From Thalassiosira profunda (lineage: Eukaryota > Bacillariophyta > Thalassiosirophyceae > Thalassiosirales > Thalassiosiraceae), in contig JALLAP010000009.1 of NCBI GenBank assembly GCA_036939355.1, forward strand, positions 1 through 52,379: DNA of 52,379 nucleotides, read 5' to 3'. Shown one piece after another: positions 28,853 to 37,597 of the stretch (its first letter is position 1; every line of letters begins with the position of its first letter). The notes beneath the pieces were generated by a model. The model did no database searches. It was given only the letters and a program-made list of their open reading frames with translations, and was not told the DNA's origin. A program made the position numbers and the translations under genes.

Positions 28853-30157
28853 CTAATTCTCCGCAACACTATCTATGCTCCGTTTCTTCCCAGATATTTG
28901 GCCGCCTCTCACGTCGGCATCAAACGTTAGCAATTGCCCGTCTATCCGCAATTTTGCATCATTCAATCTGATCAGTTCGACACTGATGGCGGCGATTCTT
29001 GCAACAATCTGCGCCTTCCCCCCGCGTAGCATGGCCTCTCTGTCGATGAGCGACACGAGATCGGAAGCTTTTGCAACCACTACCGGATACAGCTCATTTT
29101 GTGCGTAGTTGCGGTCGCCCACCAATGCTAGAACGTCTGGAAGCAGAACTGCATCCAAGTCGGAGAACAGTTCATGATAGGTCGGGCATTCAATTCCTTG
29201 CAAGCGAGCAAACTCCTCCCGTGTCGGCCTATCAAGCTGTGTATCGAGTACTTTGGCCTTTCCCGCTGCCTCTGGATCTCCGTCGTTCTCCTCATTGATC
29301 GCGAGTGTATTGTGGACATGGGTCATCACACCAGTGGACCGACGAATTTCTTCGTCGGAGAATCCCAGACTTTGGAGAGTATGGTTGGAGGTTTCGGTGC
29401 TCTTGATCGATGACACATCGTTCAGCAGCTTCAGAAATGCTCCCATTCCCTCATCCCCGATGCGATTCCCACTCACTTTGAGAATCCCCAGCTTTGTGTT
29501 GCATTTGAGCGACTCTGCGAGGATGATTGCCCCAGTATTGCCCATGCTGGTACTTTGAAGCTGCAAATGATTCAACGAACATTCTTTGTTTCGCAGCATA
29601 TCTGCTAAAGCGCGGAACCCGCGCTCCCCCAGTTTATTGCCTCTCAAACCGAGACTCTGGAGATGAGTGAGTTTTGCTAATGCTTCCGGCGGGAGGTCTG
29701 TGATGCCGTTGTTGTCCAAATAGAGATTTTGCAGCTTGGGAAGCGTGCACCGCGCCAGCGCCATGGGATTTTTGATGCTGCAGCCACCAACATTCAATAT
29801 CTCAACGGCACCCCCCTCCAATGAATCCAGCAGCAGATCGAAGCACGTGGAATCGATGCCCCTGTTTCGCCGGCAATTGAACCGCATGATGCGCCGCAAT
29901 GAGCCCCCCTCTGCTGCCGCCACTCCCCGGAACAAGGCAGCGCCCAGAGAACATTCGGACAAATCGATGTTACGAAAGTAATCATTGCCTGCAATGTAGC
30001 TGCCGAGTCTCTCCCACGCCGCATCCGTCAAATCGTCGATATAGGCGGAGAAGAAATCCCGGCTGGGATCATTGTTCTTGATCTGCTCGATTCTATCAGC
30101 GTCATCGCAATCCCCAAACAGCGCCCGAAATTCGTCGTCGTCTGCGCTGCTCGACAT
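28853..30157 (-). CDS. LRR protein, family A (LRR 4)
   Basis: Single-exon 434-aa family member. The ATG at 30157 begins MSSSADDDEFRALFGDC, as in LRR 5 and LRR 6. The frame continues upstream to 30406, but that part is promoter-like and shared with other family members as DNA, not protein. LRRs include LPKLQNLYLDNNGITDLPPE, THLQSLGLRGNKLGERGF and LGILKVSGNRIGDEGMGAF. The C-terminal block is RLQGIECPTYHELFSDLDA, VLLPDVLALVG, ASDLVSLIDREAMLRGGKAQ, with the tail ISGKKRSIDSVAEN. Divergently paired with the PH-like gene at 30536. Confidence 0.8.
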   Translation of the reverse strand: MSSSADDDEFRALFGDCDDADRIEQIKNNDPSRDFFSAYIDDLTDAAWERLGSYIAGNDYFRNIDLSECSLGAALFRGVAAAEGGSLRRIMRFNCRRNRGIDSTCFDLLLDSLEGGAVEILNVGGCSIKNPMALARCTLPKLQNLYLDNNGITDLPPEALAKLTHLQSLGLRGNKLGERGFRALADMLRNKECSLNHLQLQSTSMGNTGAIILAESLKCNTKLGILKVSGNRIGDEGMGAFLKLLNDVSSIKSTETSNHTLQSLGFSDEEIRRSTGVMTHVHNTLAINEENDGDPEAAGKAKVLDTQLDRPTREEFARLQGIECPTYHELFSDLDAVLLPDVLALVGDRNYAQNELYPVVVAKASDLVSLIDREAMLRGGKAQIVARIAAISVELIRLNDAKLRIDGQLLTFDADVRGGQISGKKRSIDSVAEN

Positions 30158-30535
30158 GTTGTGTTGATGGGTGACGTGAGACGGCGGCGTATGCTCGCTG
30201 ATGCAGGTAACTCTGCCGCCAAAATCTGCGCAGAGAGGCCGCTGCGCGGTCCGAGAGGAGGCAAGGGACGGCTGCGTGGCGAGGGGGGAGGCGGGGGAGG
30301 GCGGAGGGGCGGTGCACCGTGATGGGGTGGAGCGCGCACAGACGTAGCTGAAGGGGCGGCGGCGTACTACGTACAAAGGTACGTACTCTGTTCCGATCCA
30401 CAGCACTGATCTGAGGACGGTGCACCCACCTGGCCGCGCCTGGCCGACAGCGGCTCCTCCATCGCGGCACGGTCACCCCCGACCTCTCCTCAGGAGCCCC
30501 AGGCCTCCCCTGCAACGTCGACATCAGTTGCTGCA
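30158..30535. promoter_or_regulatory. Divergent intergenic region, LRR 4 / PH-like gene
   Basis: This 378-bp gap separates two genes transcribed away from each other, so it must carry both promoters. Besides the shared LRR module it has a GTACTACGTACAAAGGTACGTAC cluster split around 30364-30386. The equivalent gap in the other duplication arm (50231-50868) has the same kind of cluster. Confidence 0.5.
30172..30267 (-). promoter_or_regulatory. Shared LRR promoter module (LRR 4)
   Basis: Read on the minus strand this gives CTTGCCTCCTCTCGGACC, then GCGCAGCGGCCTCTCTGCGC (partly palindromic), AGATTTTGGCGGCAGAG and TTACCTGCATCAG, ending just before the ATG. Nearly the same sequence precedes LRR 6 (50743-50840) and, less perfectly, LRR 5 (34746-34820). 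TTTTGGCGG resembles an E2F site; that match is inference. Confidence 0.55.
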
Positions 30536-32236
30536 ATGTCATCATCCGCCGCGGCGTCGACCGACGCCCAAACCGCGACGCCCCAAATCAAGGGGCGCGC
30601 CTCCCCAACCACCACGCCCTCCCCTCGCAGCGGCAGCGGTCGGAAATCCCCCTCCATCCTTGCGAGGGCGGCCATGTTCGAATCGGGGGGCAAGGCGCGG
30701 CCGACGTCCCCGCCGACGATCGCCGAGGGGGGCGTTGCGCCGAGAGACGGGGCATTGGCTGTTGGTGCACCTGATGTGTCATCGCCAGCCAACGAGGAGC
30801 AGGGGACGACCCCAGCGGCGACGACCAAGCCGACGCCCCTCAAACGTACGACGTCCCCGCCGTTCTTCCCGTCGACCCGCCCTTCGCCTTCGTCGTCCTC
30901 GTCCACCTCCCCAATTATTACTGACACGAAACAGAGCGCACCTGCACCCGACACAAATAATTCTGAAGAGGCCACGGCCAGCAATCCCCCCTCGCCCAGC
31001 AAACTGCCCATCGCCCAACTTCTCGAGGTGGAGAACGTATTGCGCAAGCGCGAAGACGACATTCACGAGGGGGAGTTGGACAAGCTTTCGGAAGGCGACG
31101 CCGAGTCGGATGTGGATGGCCGAAGCACGCCCGGTCCCTCCGGTGAAGCCTCCGGCCGGAGCACCCCCGTCTCCGGCCGCACCACCCCCATCGGCGACGG
31201 CTCCGCGGCGGGATCGCTGGCGTCCCACGCCATGGAAATATCGGACAGCGAGCCCGAGAGCCACGCCGGCCCCATGGACAACGACGACGACCAAGACGCC
31301 GCCGGGGGAGACGTGGAATGGGAGGCCTTCATGGCCCGCTACTGGCTCTCGGCCGGGACCAACCACGTCACTCCCGCACAGGCCGCGGCCATCGTTGCCG
31401 AAGAGGACACGGACCTGCGACCGTGCGCGATGGAGCCGGAGTTGGACGAGAAGCCGAACGCATTGTCGCCGATTCGGACGGGGTGGTAAGTGTGCAATGT
31501 TGTGTGTTGCAATTGTGTTCCTATCTACGTTCATATCTGATGTTTCATATCTAGCGTCGACATCGATATGGACTTTAGCTTTTCCCACGACATGGACAAG
31601 GGGAGCGGGGACGACGACGGCCTCGGCGAGTTGGGGAGGGAGTGCAGCGTGGCCGTGGCCCGGGCGCTGGAGAGCGGGGGACTGGAGGCATTGCAAATCG
31701 ACGTGGGGAGGATGGCCGAGGCATCGGGCCGTCGTCCGGCCAAAAGGGGGCAAGTTCTGGAGGAGGAGGTATTGGGGCCGGCCGACGAGCACGACGCTCC
31801 CCGCGCCGTGCCCATCCTCCGCGAATGGGCGTCGCCCCCCATCGAGGCACCCTCCACGGCCGGTTCCGAGGCCGGCGCCTCCGCCGTCTCCTCCTCCCAT
31901 ACGGCGCCCCTCCCCGACCCCGACTTGGTCCACGCCACGGGCGCCATCCTGACCCGCACCAGCCTCCGCTCCCTCGTCATGAAGAAGTGGCACCCCGGCC
32001 ACTGGATGCACTACGGGCCGCACGCCCTCCTCATCTTTCGCAACAGTGAGCACCTCGACGATTGGCAACACAATCCGTACCACGGGAAGAAGGCGAGGGA
32101 TTTCCTGGTCAAGCTGAAGATCGACTTTTGGGAGGACATGCAGCGCGACGACGGGGGCGGGAAGGAGGGGGTGCTGGGGCATCGGATATTGCCGGTGAAG
32201 AGGAAGAGCTACGGGAAGAACGAGCCGGAGATGTGA
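30536..32236 (+). CDS. Acidic Ser/Pro-rich protein with C-terminal PH-like region, intron-containing copy
   Basis: Predicted 543-aa protein from exons 30536-31485 and 31555-32236, with a 69-bp intron. The first 230 residues are low-complexity (Ser, Pro, Thr, acidic) with SP/TP sites and a short helix (LPIAQLLEVENVLRKREDDIHEGELDKL). The ordered part lies at the C-terminus: LTRTSLRSLVMKKWHPGHWM, HYGPHALLIFRNSEHLDDW, KARDFLVKLKIDFWEDM and a basic end. These strand patterns around KKWHPGHWM resemble a PH-like domain, which would bind lipid or protein; I cannot confirm that. Its stop codon sits in GATGTGAGTTTTG, a plausible splice donor, so a further exon cannot be excluded. A paralogue without the intron lies at 48593-50230. 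Confidence 0.7.
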
Positions 32237-32640
32237 GTTTTGATATAGGCGGATTCGATTGGATGGCTTGTCGTTGTGTGCAGCGTTGTTGTTTGGCCGG
32301 CGTTGTGTGTGAGTGTGTGATGGGCGCATCCTTTTTCGGTTATCCGCGATACAACCAACGCGGGTAAACCTTCATGCGGATGCAAAATCGATGCACTGGC
32401 GGACCGATCGGTCTGCTGTTGCATGAAACGAGTTTATTAGCGTGAGATCCACCCTCGTCCCCGCGTGGCAACACGTGGAGGCGAAGTCACAGCGCCGGCG
32501 GGAGTTGCGATGCGGCACATTGTGCACAGTTTTTGTGTGTGCAGGCATCGCAGCTTCTGCTTTGTGCTCCCACGATTTGACGTCAGTCCTCGACCCAAAA
32601 TCCCGCACTTGTACTCACAAGTCTTGTGCCCGTTCTACAG
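32237..32640. other. Conserved non-coding-looking stretch between PH-like gene and orphan exon
   Basis: From about 32319 to 32610 this region is nearly identical to the inverted copy (48197-48510), with small insertions and deletions that do not preserve any long frame. It includes TTTTTCGGTTATCCGCG and a block from GGAGTTGCGATGCGGCACA to CAAAATCCCGCAC that shows no change between the arms. It may be 5' exon, UTR or promoter of the orphan exon's gene. Confidence 0.35.
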
Positions 32641-32806
32641 GTATCAGTTCAAGCTCGAACGGTGGACGAATCTGGGCTGCTCGGTCATCGCGGCATTCGC
32701 CTCGCAGGAAGAGGCCGAAGTAAAAGTACTGCACGATACAATCAGCAAAATATTGGCGACGTGTCCTCACAACGGGTTGAGGAATATCGATCACATGCTG
32801 AAGTAA
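32641..32806 (+). CDS. Orphan conserved 3' exon, arm 1
   Basis: A 55-residue end of a protein, YQFKLERWTNLGCSVIAAFA to GLRNIDHMLK, preceded by a splice-acceptor-like TTCTACAG. In the other arm (48001-48166) the same exon differs at seven bases: five synonymous and two conservative (Ile/Val, Asp/Asn). Just upstream of the acceptor the two copies differ by a 2-base indel and several substitutions, as expected for an intron. This pattern argues for real coding sequence under selection. The upstream exons were not resolved, and the family is not recognised. Confidence 0.5.
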
Positions 32807-32935
32807 AGGGCTGCTTCGGGACATGTGTACATAAAATGTGAATCTAAAAACAACATTTGCCTCCACGATTCCTCAGAGATTAAGAGCTCCGTCTCTTCCT
32901 CGCGACGTTTGAGCTAGCAGTCCGAATGGCCATCC

Positions 32936-34518
32936 TTAGAGACTAGAGTGCCGTCGCTTCCTCGTGACGTTTGAGCTTGCACTAGAGCGGTAAGCATACA
33001 ACGATGGCATGTTCCACCACCGCGCGATCGAATGCACGGCATTCCTCGTTTGCTCCTGCTGCTTGTGGCCGCAGGTGTTTGTTCGGATGAAGTCAAGTAC
33101 CTGCGGCATCAATTCCACGGGAACATCCTCGAGATAGCGCAGCATCGAAACCCTCGAAGAACGCCACAAGGCCATCAACATTTTCTTTCGTTTGTTCCCC
33201 TCTGGATCTCTGACCAGAGAGACGAAACCATCACCACGTACCGCTCCGGCTTGGTCGTAGACTACGGCGCGGTTGAGGAAATCAATGTGATCCTGCAGTT
33301 TCTCACCCTCAGTAGAAAACAGGACAATCCGACAAAAGTGATTGGAATCGTAGATTGCGTTCATACTGGAAGTATCGTACACGGCGCGGAACATCGTCTT
33401 CGCCCCCTCGTTGGTAAAGCGATTCCCCCGCACCCACAGTTCTCGAAGGTTGGTATTCTTTCTCAGGGCGCTTGAGAGGCGGATGGCATCATCGTCATCG
33501 AATCGATTTATGACCAATTCCAGGCGCTCCAATGATTCTGGGTCGGATTCGAGAATGTATGCGATTGCGGCAGCCCCTTCACGGCCAATGGCGTTATCAT
33601 TGAGGTTGATCCTGGAAGCACCCGAGTCCAGGATGGCCGACAGTGCTGGCAGATTATCCCCAATGTGACATCCGGCAAGGCTGATACTGTCGAGCTTAAG
33701 GTGCGCTCTGACCATTCCACAAAGGCGTATGGTAGCTTCCGTGCTTTGCTTTGTTTGTGTGATGGGATTGTCGCATATGATTAGATCCTTCAAGGTGGGG
33801 TTGCCCTCCACCAACGCCGAGAGGTGGTTGATCTGGGCAGGACTTTCAATGCCGTTCTGGGCGAAGGCAATGGAAGTAGGGTGGATGGAACTCGTGACTC
33901 TCCCCTTCATGTGTTCAGCCAACCTCTCCAATACATGCTCATTCAACTCGACCTTGGGCACCTCGAGACGCATGAAATGCAAATTGGTTTCCTCCAGGGC
34001 CCAAAAGAAGGACTCCCAAAGTGGAGCGAGCTCTCTGTGATCCGAAACCATGCAGGCCCTCCAGTGGTTCAAATGGACCTCTGCAATGGCCGACGCTCCC
34101 AAAGACTGATAGTGGCGAATATGCTCTGACAATCCCTCAAGAACCTGCATGAATTGCTCCCTCGCAGTCGAAACCATACTCGCATCAACTGGTGCATCTT
34201 CCGCGTAATCGGTGGCGGGGTGTCCCTCGAAAAATTCTCCAGCGCCGATTGTATCTCTGCGTCGTACCCCCCGTTGCAAAAATTCACAACGCAGTGCTCG
34301 TAGGCTCCCTCGTCGAATTCCTCCCTAGAGTCCCCAGAGCTGTCAGAGCTGTAGGATTCGGAGTCGCTGGAGCGGAAGTCGGATGAACCATCATCGGACG
34401 AATCCGGATCCTGGTCGTCGCTGTCTGATACGGATGAGCCGCTCGCGCTGCCGTCCTCGGGGTCCTCCTCATATTGACCGGAGCCGTCGCCGTCACTGCC
34501 AGCGCTGTCGTCCATCAT
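32936..34518 (-). pseudogene. LRR protein, family B (LRR-B1), N-terminal frameshift
   Basis: The main frame (32936-34279) gives about 447 residues with LRRs such as LKLDSISLAGCHIGDNLP and TNLRELWVRGNRFTNEGAKT, a block YLEDVPVELMPQVLDFIRTN, then ARWWNMPSLYAYRS and a basic tail TRKRRHSSL. The N-terminus, MMDDSAGSDGDGSG onward from 34518 and very acidic and Ser-rich, runs in another frame through HCVVNFCNGGYDAEIQSALE. Aligned with its paralogue at 44376, about 14 extra bases near 34205-34222 break the frame. Either the gene is decaying or a shorter protein starts downstream. The last 35 bases of coding sequence are partly repeated just beyond the stop (32885-32920). Confidence 0.6.
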
Positions 34519-34857
34519 TCAGCGTCGTCGTCGCTATCGAGGCGTGTGGTTCTGGTCGACCCTCTCACCTTTGCGAGTGGGAGAGGCGGATTCAGAGTAT
34601 GACGTATCTATCGTACGTAGTACCTACGCCGTACGTGTACGCCGGCAGCCGGAGCACCCAGCACCACCCAAAACTCTTGCGTTGCTGCCCTCCTCCCCAT
34701 ATTCAGCGGTGCACGCCCCTCCCCGCCCCCGCGTCCCGCCCCACCGCCGTCCCTTGCCTCCTCTCAGACCGCCTAGCGGTCTCTCTGCGCAGATTTTTTT
34801 GGTGGAGAGTTACTGCATACGCCCTTGAGTTCGCATCACATCACATCACACATCAAC
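34519..34857. promoter_or_regulatory. Divergent intergenic region, LRR-B1 / LRR 5
   Basis: About 340 bp between divergent LRR genes. It holds a cluster TCGTACGTAGTACCTACGCC followed by GTACGTGTAC (34611-34640), and at 34746-34820 the shared LRR promoter module in a diverged form (CTTGCCTCCTCTCAGACC, CTCTCTGCGCAGATTTTTTT). Confidence 0.5.
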
Positions 34858-36192
34858 ATGTCGCGCAGCGCAGACGACGACGACGACGAATTTCGGGCGC
34901 TGTTTGGGGATTGCGTTGACGCCGATGAAATCGAGCAGATCAAAAACCATGATCCCAACCGTGATACATACTGCGCCTCCTTCGAAGATTTGGCGGATGC
35001 GGCGTGGGAGAGATTCGGCAGCTATATTGCAGGCAATGATTACTTGCGGAGGATGGAGTTGTCCGACTGTTCTCTGGGCGCTGCCATGTTCCGGGGAGTG
35101 GCGGCAGTAAAGGGAGGCTCATTGCGGGGCATCATCGACCTATGTTGTGAGGAAAACAGTGGCATCGATTCCACGTGTTTCGATCTGCTGCTTGACGCCA
35201 TCGATGGGGGTGCTATCGAGATTCTGGATGTTGGTTACTGCAGCATCAACAATCCAATGGCGCTGGCGCGGTGCACGCTTCCCAAGCTGCACACTCTCAG
35301 GTTGAACGACAACAGCATCACAGACATTCCATCTTTGGCAAAACTCGCCCATCTACAGTGTCTGAATTTGAGCTTCAACTATGACCTTGGGGAGGGAGCT
35401 TTTCATGCAATAGCAAATCTGCTTCGTGAGCAGGACTGCAGCTTGAAGTGCTTAGATGTTCGTGAAGCTGGCATGAACGATGCTGGGGCGATAGTCCTTG
35501 CGGATGCGCTCAAACGCAACAATAAGCTGGCGACTCTCAATGTTGGAGGGAATGATATCGGAGAAAAGGGAATGGGGGCATTTCTGAGGCTGTTGAACGA
35601 TGTATCATCAATCAAGAGCACCGAAAGTTCCAATCATACGATTACAAGCCTGGGCTTTTCCGAAGCTGAATATCGCCAGATGAATGCATCAAGGGATGAA
35701 TTCAATTATCTCGAATGTGCTCTCAATACAAATGAGTACGGATATCGAGAGGCGGCAGGAAAGGTCAAAGTGCGGGAAACACAGCTGTGTGCGAGGGCAC
35801 GGGAAACGCTTTGTGATTTGCAAGGAATTGAGTGTCCTAGCTATCATCAGCTGTTCTCAGACTTGGATGCAGTTCTGCTTCCAGACGTTCTACAACTGAT
35901 GGATAGGAACAACGACGAACGAAATGAACTGTATCCGGCGATCGTTGCAAAAGCCTCCGATATCGTGTCGCTCATAAATAGAGAGGCCATGCTACGCGGA
36001 GAGAAGGCCAAGAACGATGCGAAGATTGCCTCCCTTTCCGCTCAAATCGCTGCCATCAACGCAAAGATGGCTGCATTGCAAGACGCAAACGCACGCATCG
36101 ACACGACGTTGTCTTCTATTGAATTGGCGGGAAACGGGAGAAGTCAATTGTCCGGGACGAAAAGGAGTAGCGATGGTGTCGCTGAGAATTAG
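34858..36192 (+). CDS. LRR protein, family A (LRR 5)
   Basis: Single-exon 444-aa family member starting MSRSADDDDDEFRALFGDC; the aspartate run is encoded by a GAC repeat. LRRs include LPKLHTLRLNDNSITDIPSL, HLQCLNLSFNYDLGEGAF and LATLNVGGNDIGEKGMGAF. The C-terminal block has DLQGIECPSYHQLFSDLDA, VLLPDVLQLMD, ASDIVSLINREAMLRGEKAK, an extended coiled coil (SLSAQIAAINAKMAALQDAN) and the tail LSGTKRSSDGVAEN. It sits in the spacer of the inverted duplication but belongs with LRR 4 and LRR 6 by sequence and promoter. Confidence 0.8.
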   Translation: MSRSADDDDDEFRALFGDCVDADEIEQIKNHDPNRDTYCASFEDLADAAWERFGSYIAGNDYLRRMELSDCSLGAAMFRGVAAVKGGSLRGIIDLCCEENSGIDSTCFDLLLDAIDGGAIEILDVGYCSINNPMALARCTLPKLHTLRLNDNSITDIPSLAKLAHLQCLNLSFNYDLGEGAFHAIANLLREQDCSLKCLDVREAGMNDAGAIVLADALKRNNKLATLNVGGNDIGEKGMGAFLRLLNDVSSIKSTESSNHTITSLGFSEAEYRQMNASRDEFNYLECALNTNEYGYREAAGKVKVRETQLCARARETLCDLQGIECPSYHQLFSDLDAVLLPDVLQLMDRNNDERNELYPAIVAKASDIVSLINREAMLRGEKAKNDAKIASLSAQIAAINAKMAALQDANARIDTTLSSIELAGNGRSQLSGTKRSSDGVAEN

Positions 36193-36373
36193 AGCAGCTC
36201 CGGTAGACCCGACCGCTGCGACGACGGCGCGCTCCAAGACGGTCGTGCGCACGCCGCGCGCCGACGGATCGCACAGATCTGGGTCCGGGGACGTAAGTTA
36301 TTCGTTCGTCGTTGATATTGTAAGGTAAAAGCACCCCATCATACATTTGCAATTCGGTCGAATTTCAATGCCT

Positions 36374-37231
36374 CTACAGACCGTGATTGCCGCCATATTG
36401 GCTAACCTCCGACGGCGACCAACCGCTTTCTTTCAACCATCCCTCCTCCAACTTGTACACCTCCACACCGAGAGGATATACCTCCGGCTCGCCGCCTCCG
36501 CCGCACGCCAAGCTCACGTCGCCCTGGGGACACGTCGACGCGCTCACCAACAAATCCGTCTCGGCGAGAAACTCGATGTAGTCTCCCACCTCGACCGGCG
36601 ACGGCTTGGTAAAGTACTGATTCGAATCCCGCGTAAAGCCCGTGCACATGAAGACGTTGAGCACATCATGCACGTCCATCTCGTCCAGTCCATCCTCATT
36701 CGCAGCCCTCGTCAGGTTGGAATGACAACAACGATTGAAATCCTCGCCCGTCAACAAATGATGGGTGTACGGGTCGCACCGGCTCCCAATCACATCGTGC
36801 ACCCCAGCCCCGTCCTCGTCAAATCCATAGGCAATGGTATCCTCCGTAATCGTCGCGAGCGGCCGTAGGTACGGCAGATTGCTCCACAGCCGATCCCCCG
36901 TCGTCACGTGCGTCGCGTGGATCTGCCGCGTCTTGCTCGAGTAGAACCGCTCGTTCGGATTGGACGCGCTCCAGCAGTTCATGTCGGCCACCTGCGGGCC
37001 CGTCGTGCACACTATTCGCCACAGGTGTCCGGCGGGGACGTTCCAGCTGCGGGCGTCGCGGGCGGGAATTTGGAGCGACTCCACGAGTGTGGCCCTGCCG
37101 TCGGCGACGGCAGTGCGGAATGAAGCGTACAGAGTATCGCCGCCCTTTTTGGGCGGGAGATTCTCGACAGCGTAACAGACGATGGGCTTCGTCCGCCGGG
37201 CCACTTCTCGGCGCGACGGTCGGCTGGCCAT
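36374..37231 (-). CDS. DUF1989 / urea carboxylase-associated family protein
   Basis: Single-exon 285-aa protein. Family-typical segments occur along its length: the AGHLWRIVCTTGPQVADMNC strand, NPNERFYSSKTRQIHATHVT, GDRLWSNLPYLRPLATITED, a GAGVHDVIGSRCDP segment, CCHSNLTRAA, and late GDYIEFLAETDLLVSASTCP followed by QGDVS. In bacteria and fungi this family accompanies urea carboxylase or amidolyase and handles small nitrogen compounds such as urea or guanidine derivatives; the biochemical role here is inferred. Conserved His, Asp and Cys residues suggest a metal site. No targeting signal. Divergent from the peroxiredoxin gene. Confidence 0.85.
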   Translation of the reverse strand: MASRPSRREVARRTKPIVCYAVENLPPKKGGDTLYASFRTAVADGRATLVESLQIPARDARSWNVPAGHLWRIVCTTGPQVADMNCWSASNPNERFYSSKTRQIHATHVTTGDRLWSNLPYLRPLATITEDTIAYGFDEDGAGVHDVIGSRCDPYTHHLLTGEDFNRCCHSNLTRAANEDGLDEMDVHDVLNVFMCTGFTRDSNQYFTKPSPVEVGDYIEFLAETDLLVSASTCPQGDVSLACGGGGEPEVYPLGVEVYKLEEGWLKESGWSPSEVSQYGGNHGL

Positions 37232-37597
37232 GTTGTTGTTGCTCTTCTGCGCTTTGGGGTGACCAATGTGATTGAGAGGTGGGCGGATGGAGCCGGAGGT
37301 ACCAATCGACTCTGTCCAGTCAGCGTCGTCGCGGAGGTCGGTCTCCTCTTCCTGCTCGAGCAGTGGAGGAGTGGAAATATTTGGGGTGCTAAAAGATACC
37401 GCCTCATTTACTTTTGTTAGGAGGAATAGATACTATCTAGCAAAGAACATTAAACTAGGCTTCAAGTTTGGTAGCCTGGTTTTGCCCCTTTGTATCTTTT
37501 GCCCCTCTCGGCAGAAAAGCGGAAGCTGTCTTTGTTCGGCTGATATCTTTGGAAGATGTGAGCCGCCGAGCTTGCCGGCGTGGCGGCGGCACAAACA
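37232..37597. promoter_or_regulatory. Divergent intergenic region, DUF1989 / peroxiredoxin
   Basis: About 366 bp between divergent genes, so both promoters are expected here. It includes an AT-rich patch (37380-37460) with CTATCTAGCAAAGAACATTA. No clear TATA box or known site. Confidence 0.35.

Larger units (their letters stand above)
28697..32806. repeat. Inverted segmental duplication, left arm (core)
   Basis: Gene order LRR 3 end, LRR 4, PH-like gene, conserved orphan exon. The same elements occur in reverse order and on opposite strands at 48001-52379. Identity is very high in the orphan exon and LRR 3/7 ends, clear through the PH-like gene, and lower in LRR 4/6. Related but more diverged LRR genes outside the core (32936-34518 and 44249-45776) extend the symmetry. 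Confidence 0.75.

Noticed and set aside
29982..30406. LRR 4 starting at 30406 (517 aa)
   Set aside because: The extra 83 residues correspond to DNA conserved as a promoter module in LRR 5 and LRR 6, which start at MSRSADDD and MSSSADAD instead.
32237..32640. Extension of the PH-like gene through its GTGAGT-overlapping stop into the orphan exon
   Set aside because: It would need a 400-bp intron against 65-105 bp for most others here, and the second copy has only GTGAAT at that point; left as an open possibility.
37580..37597. Peroxiredoxin start at 37580
   Set aside because: That codon is GTG; the first ATG in frame is 37598.
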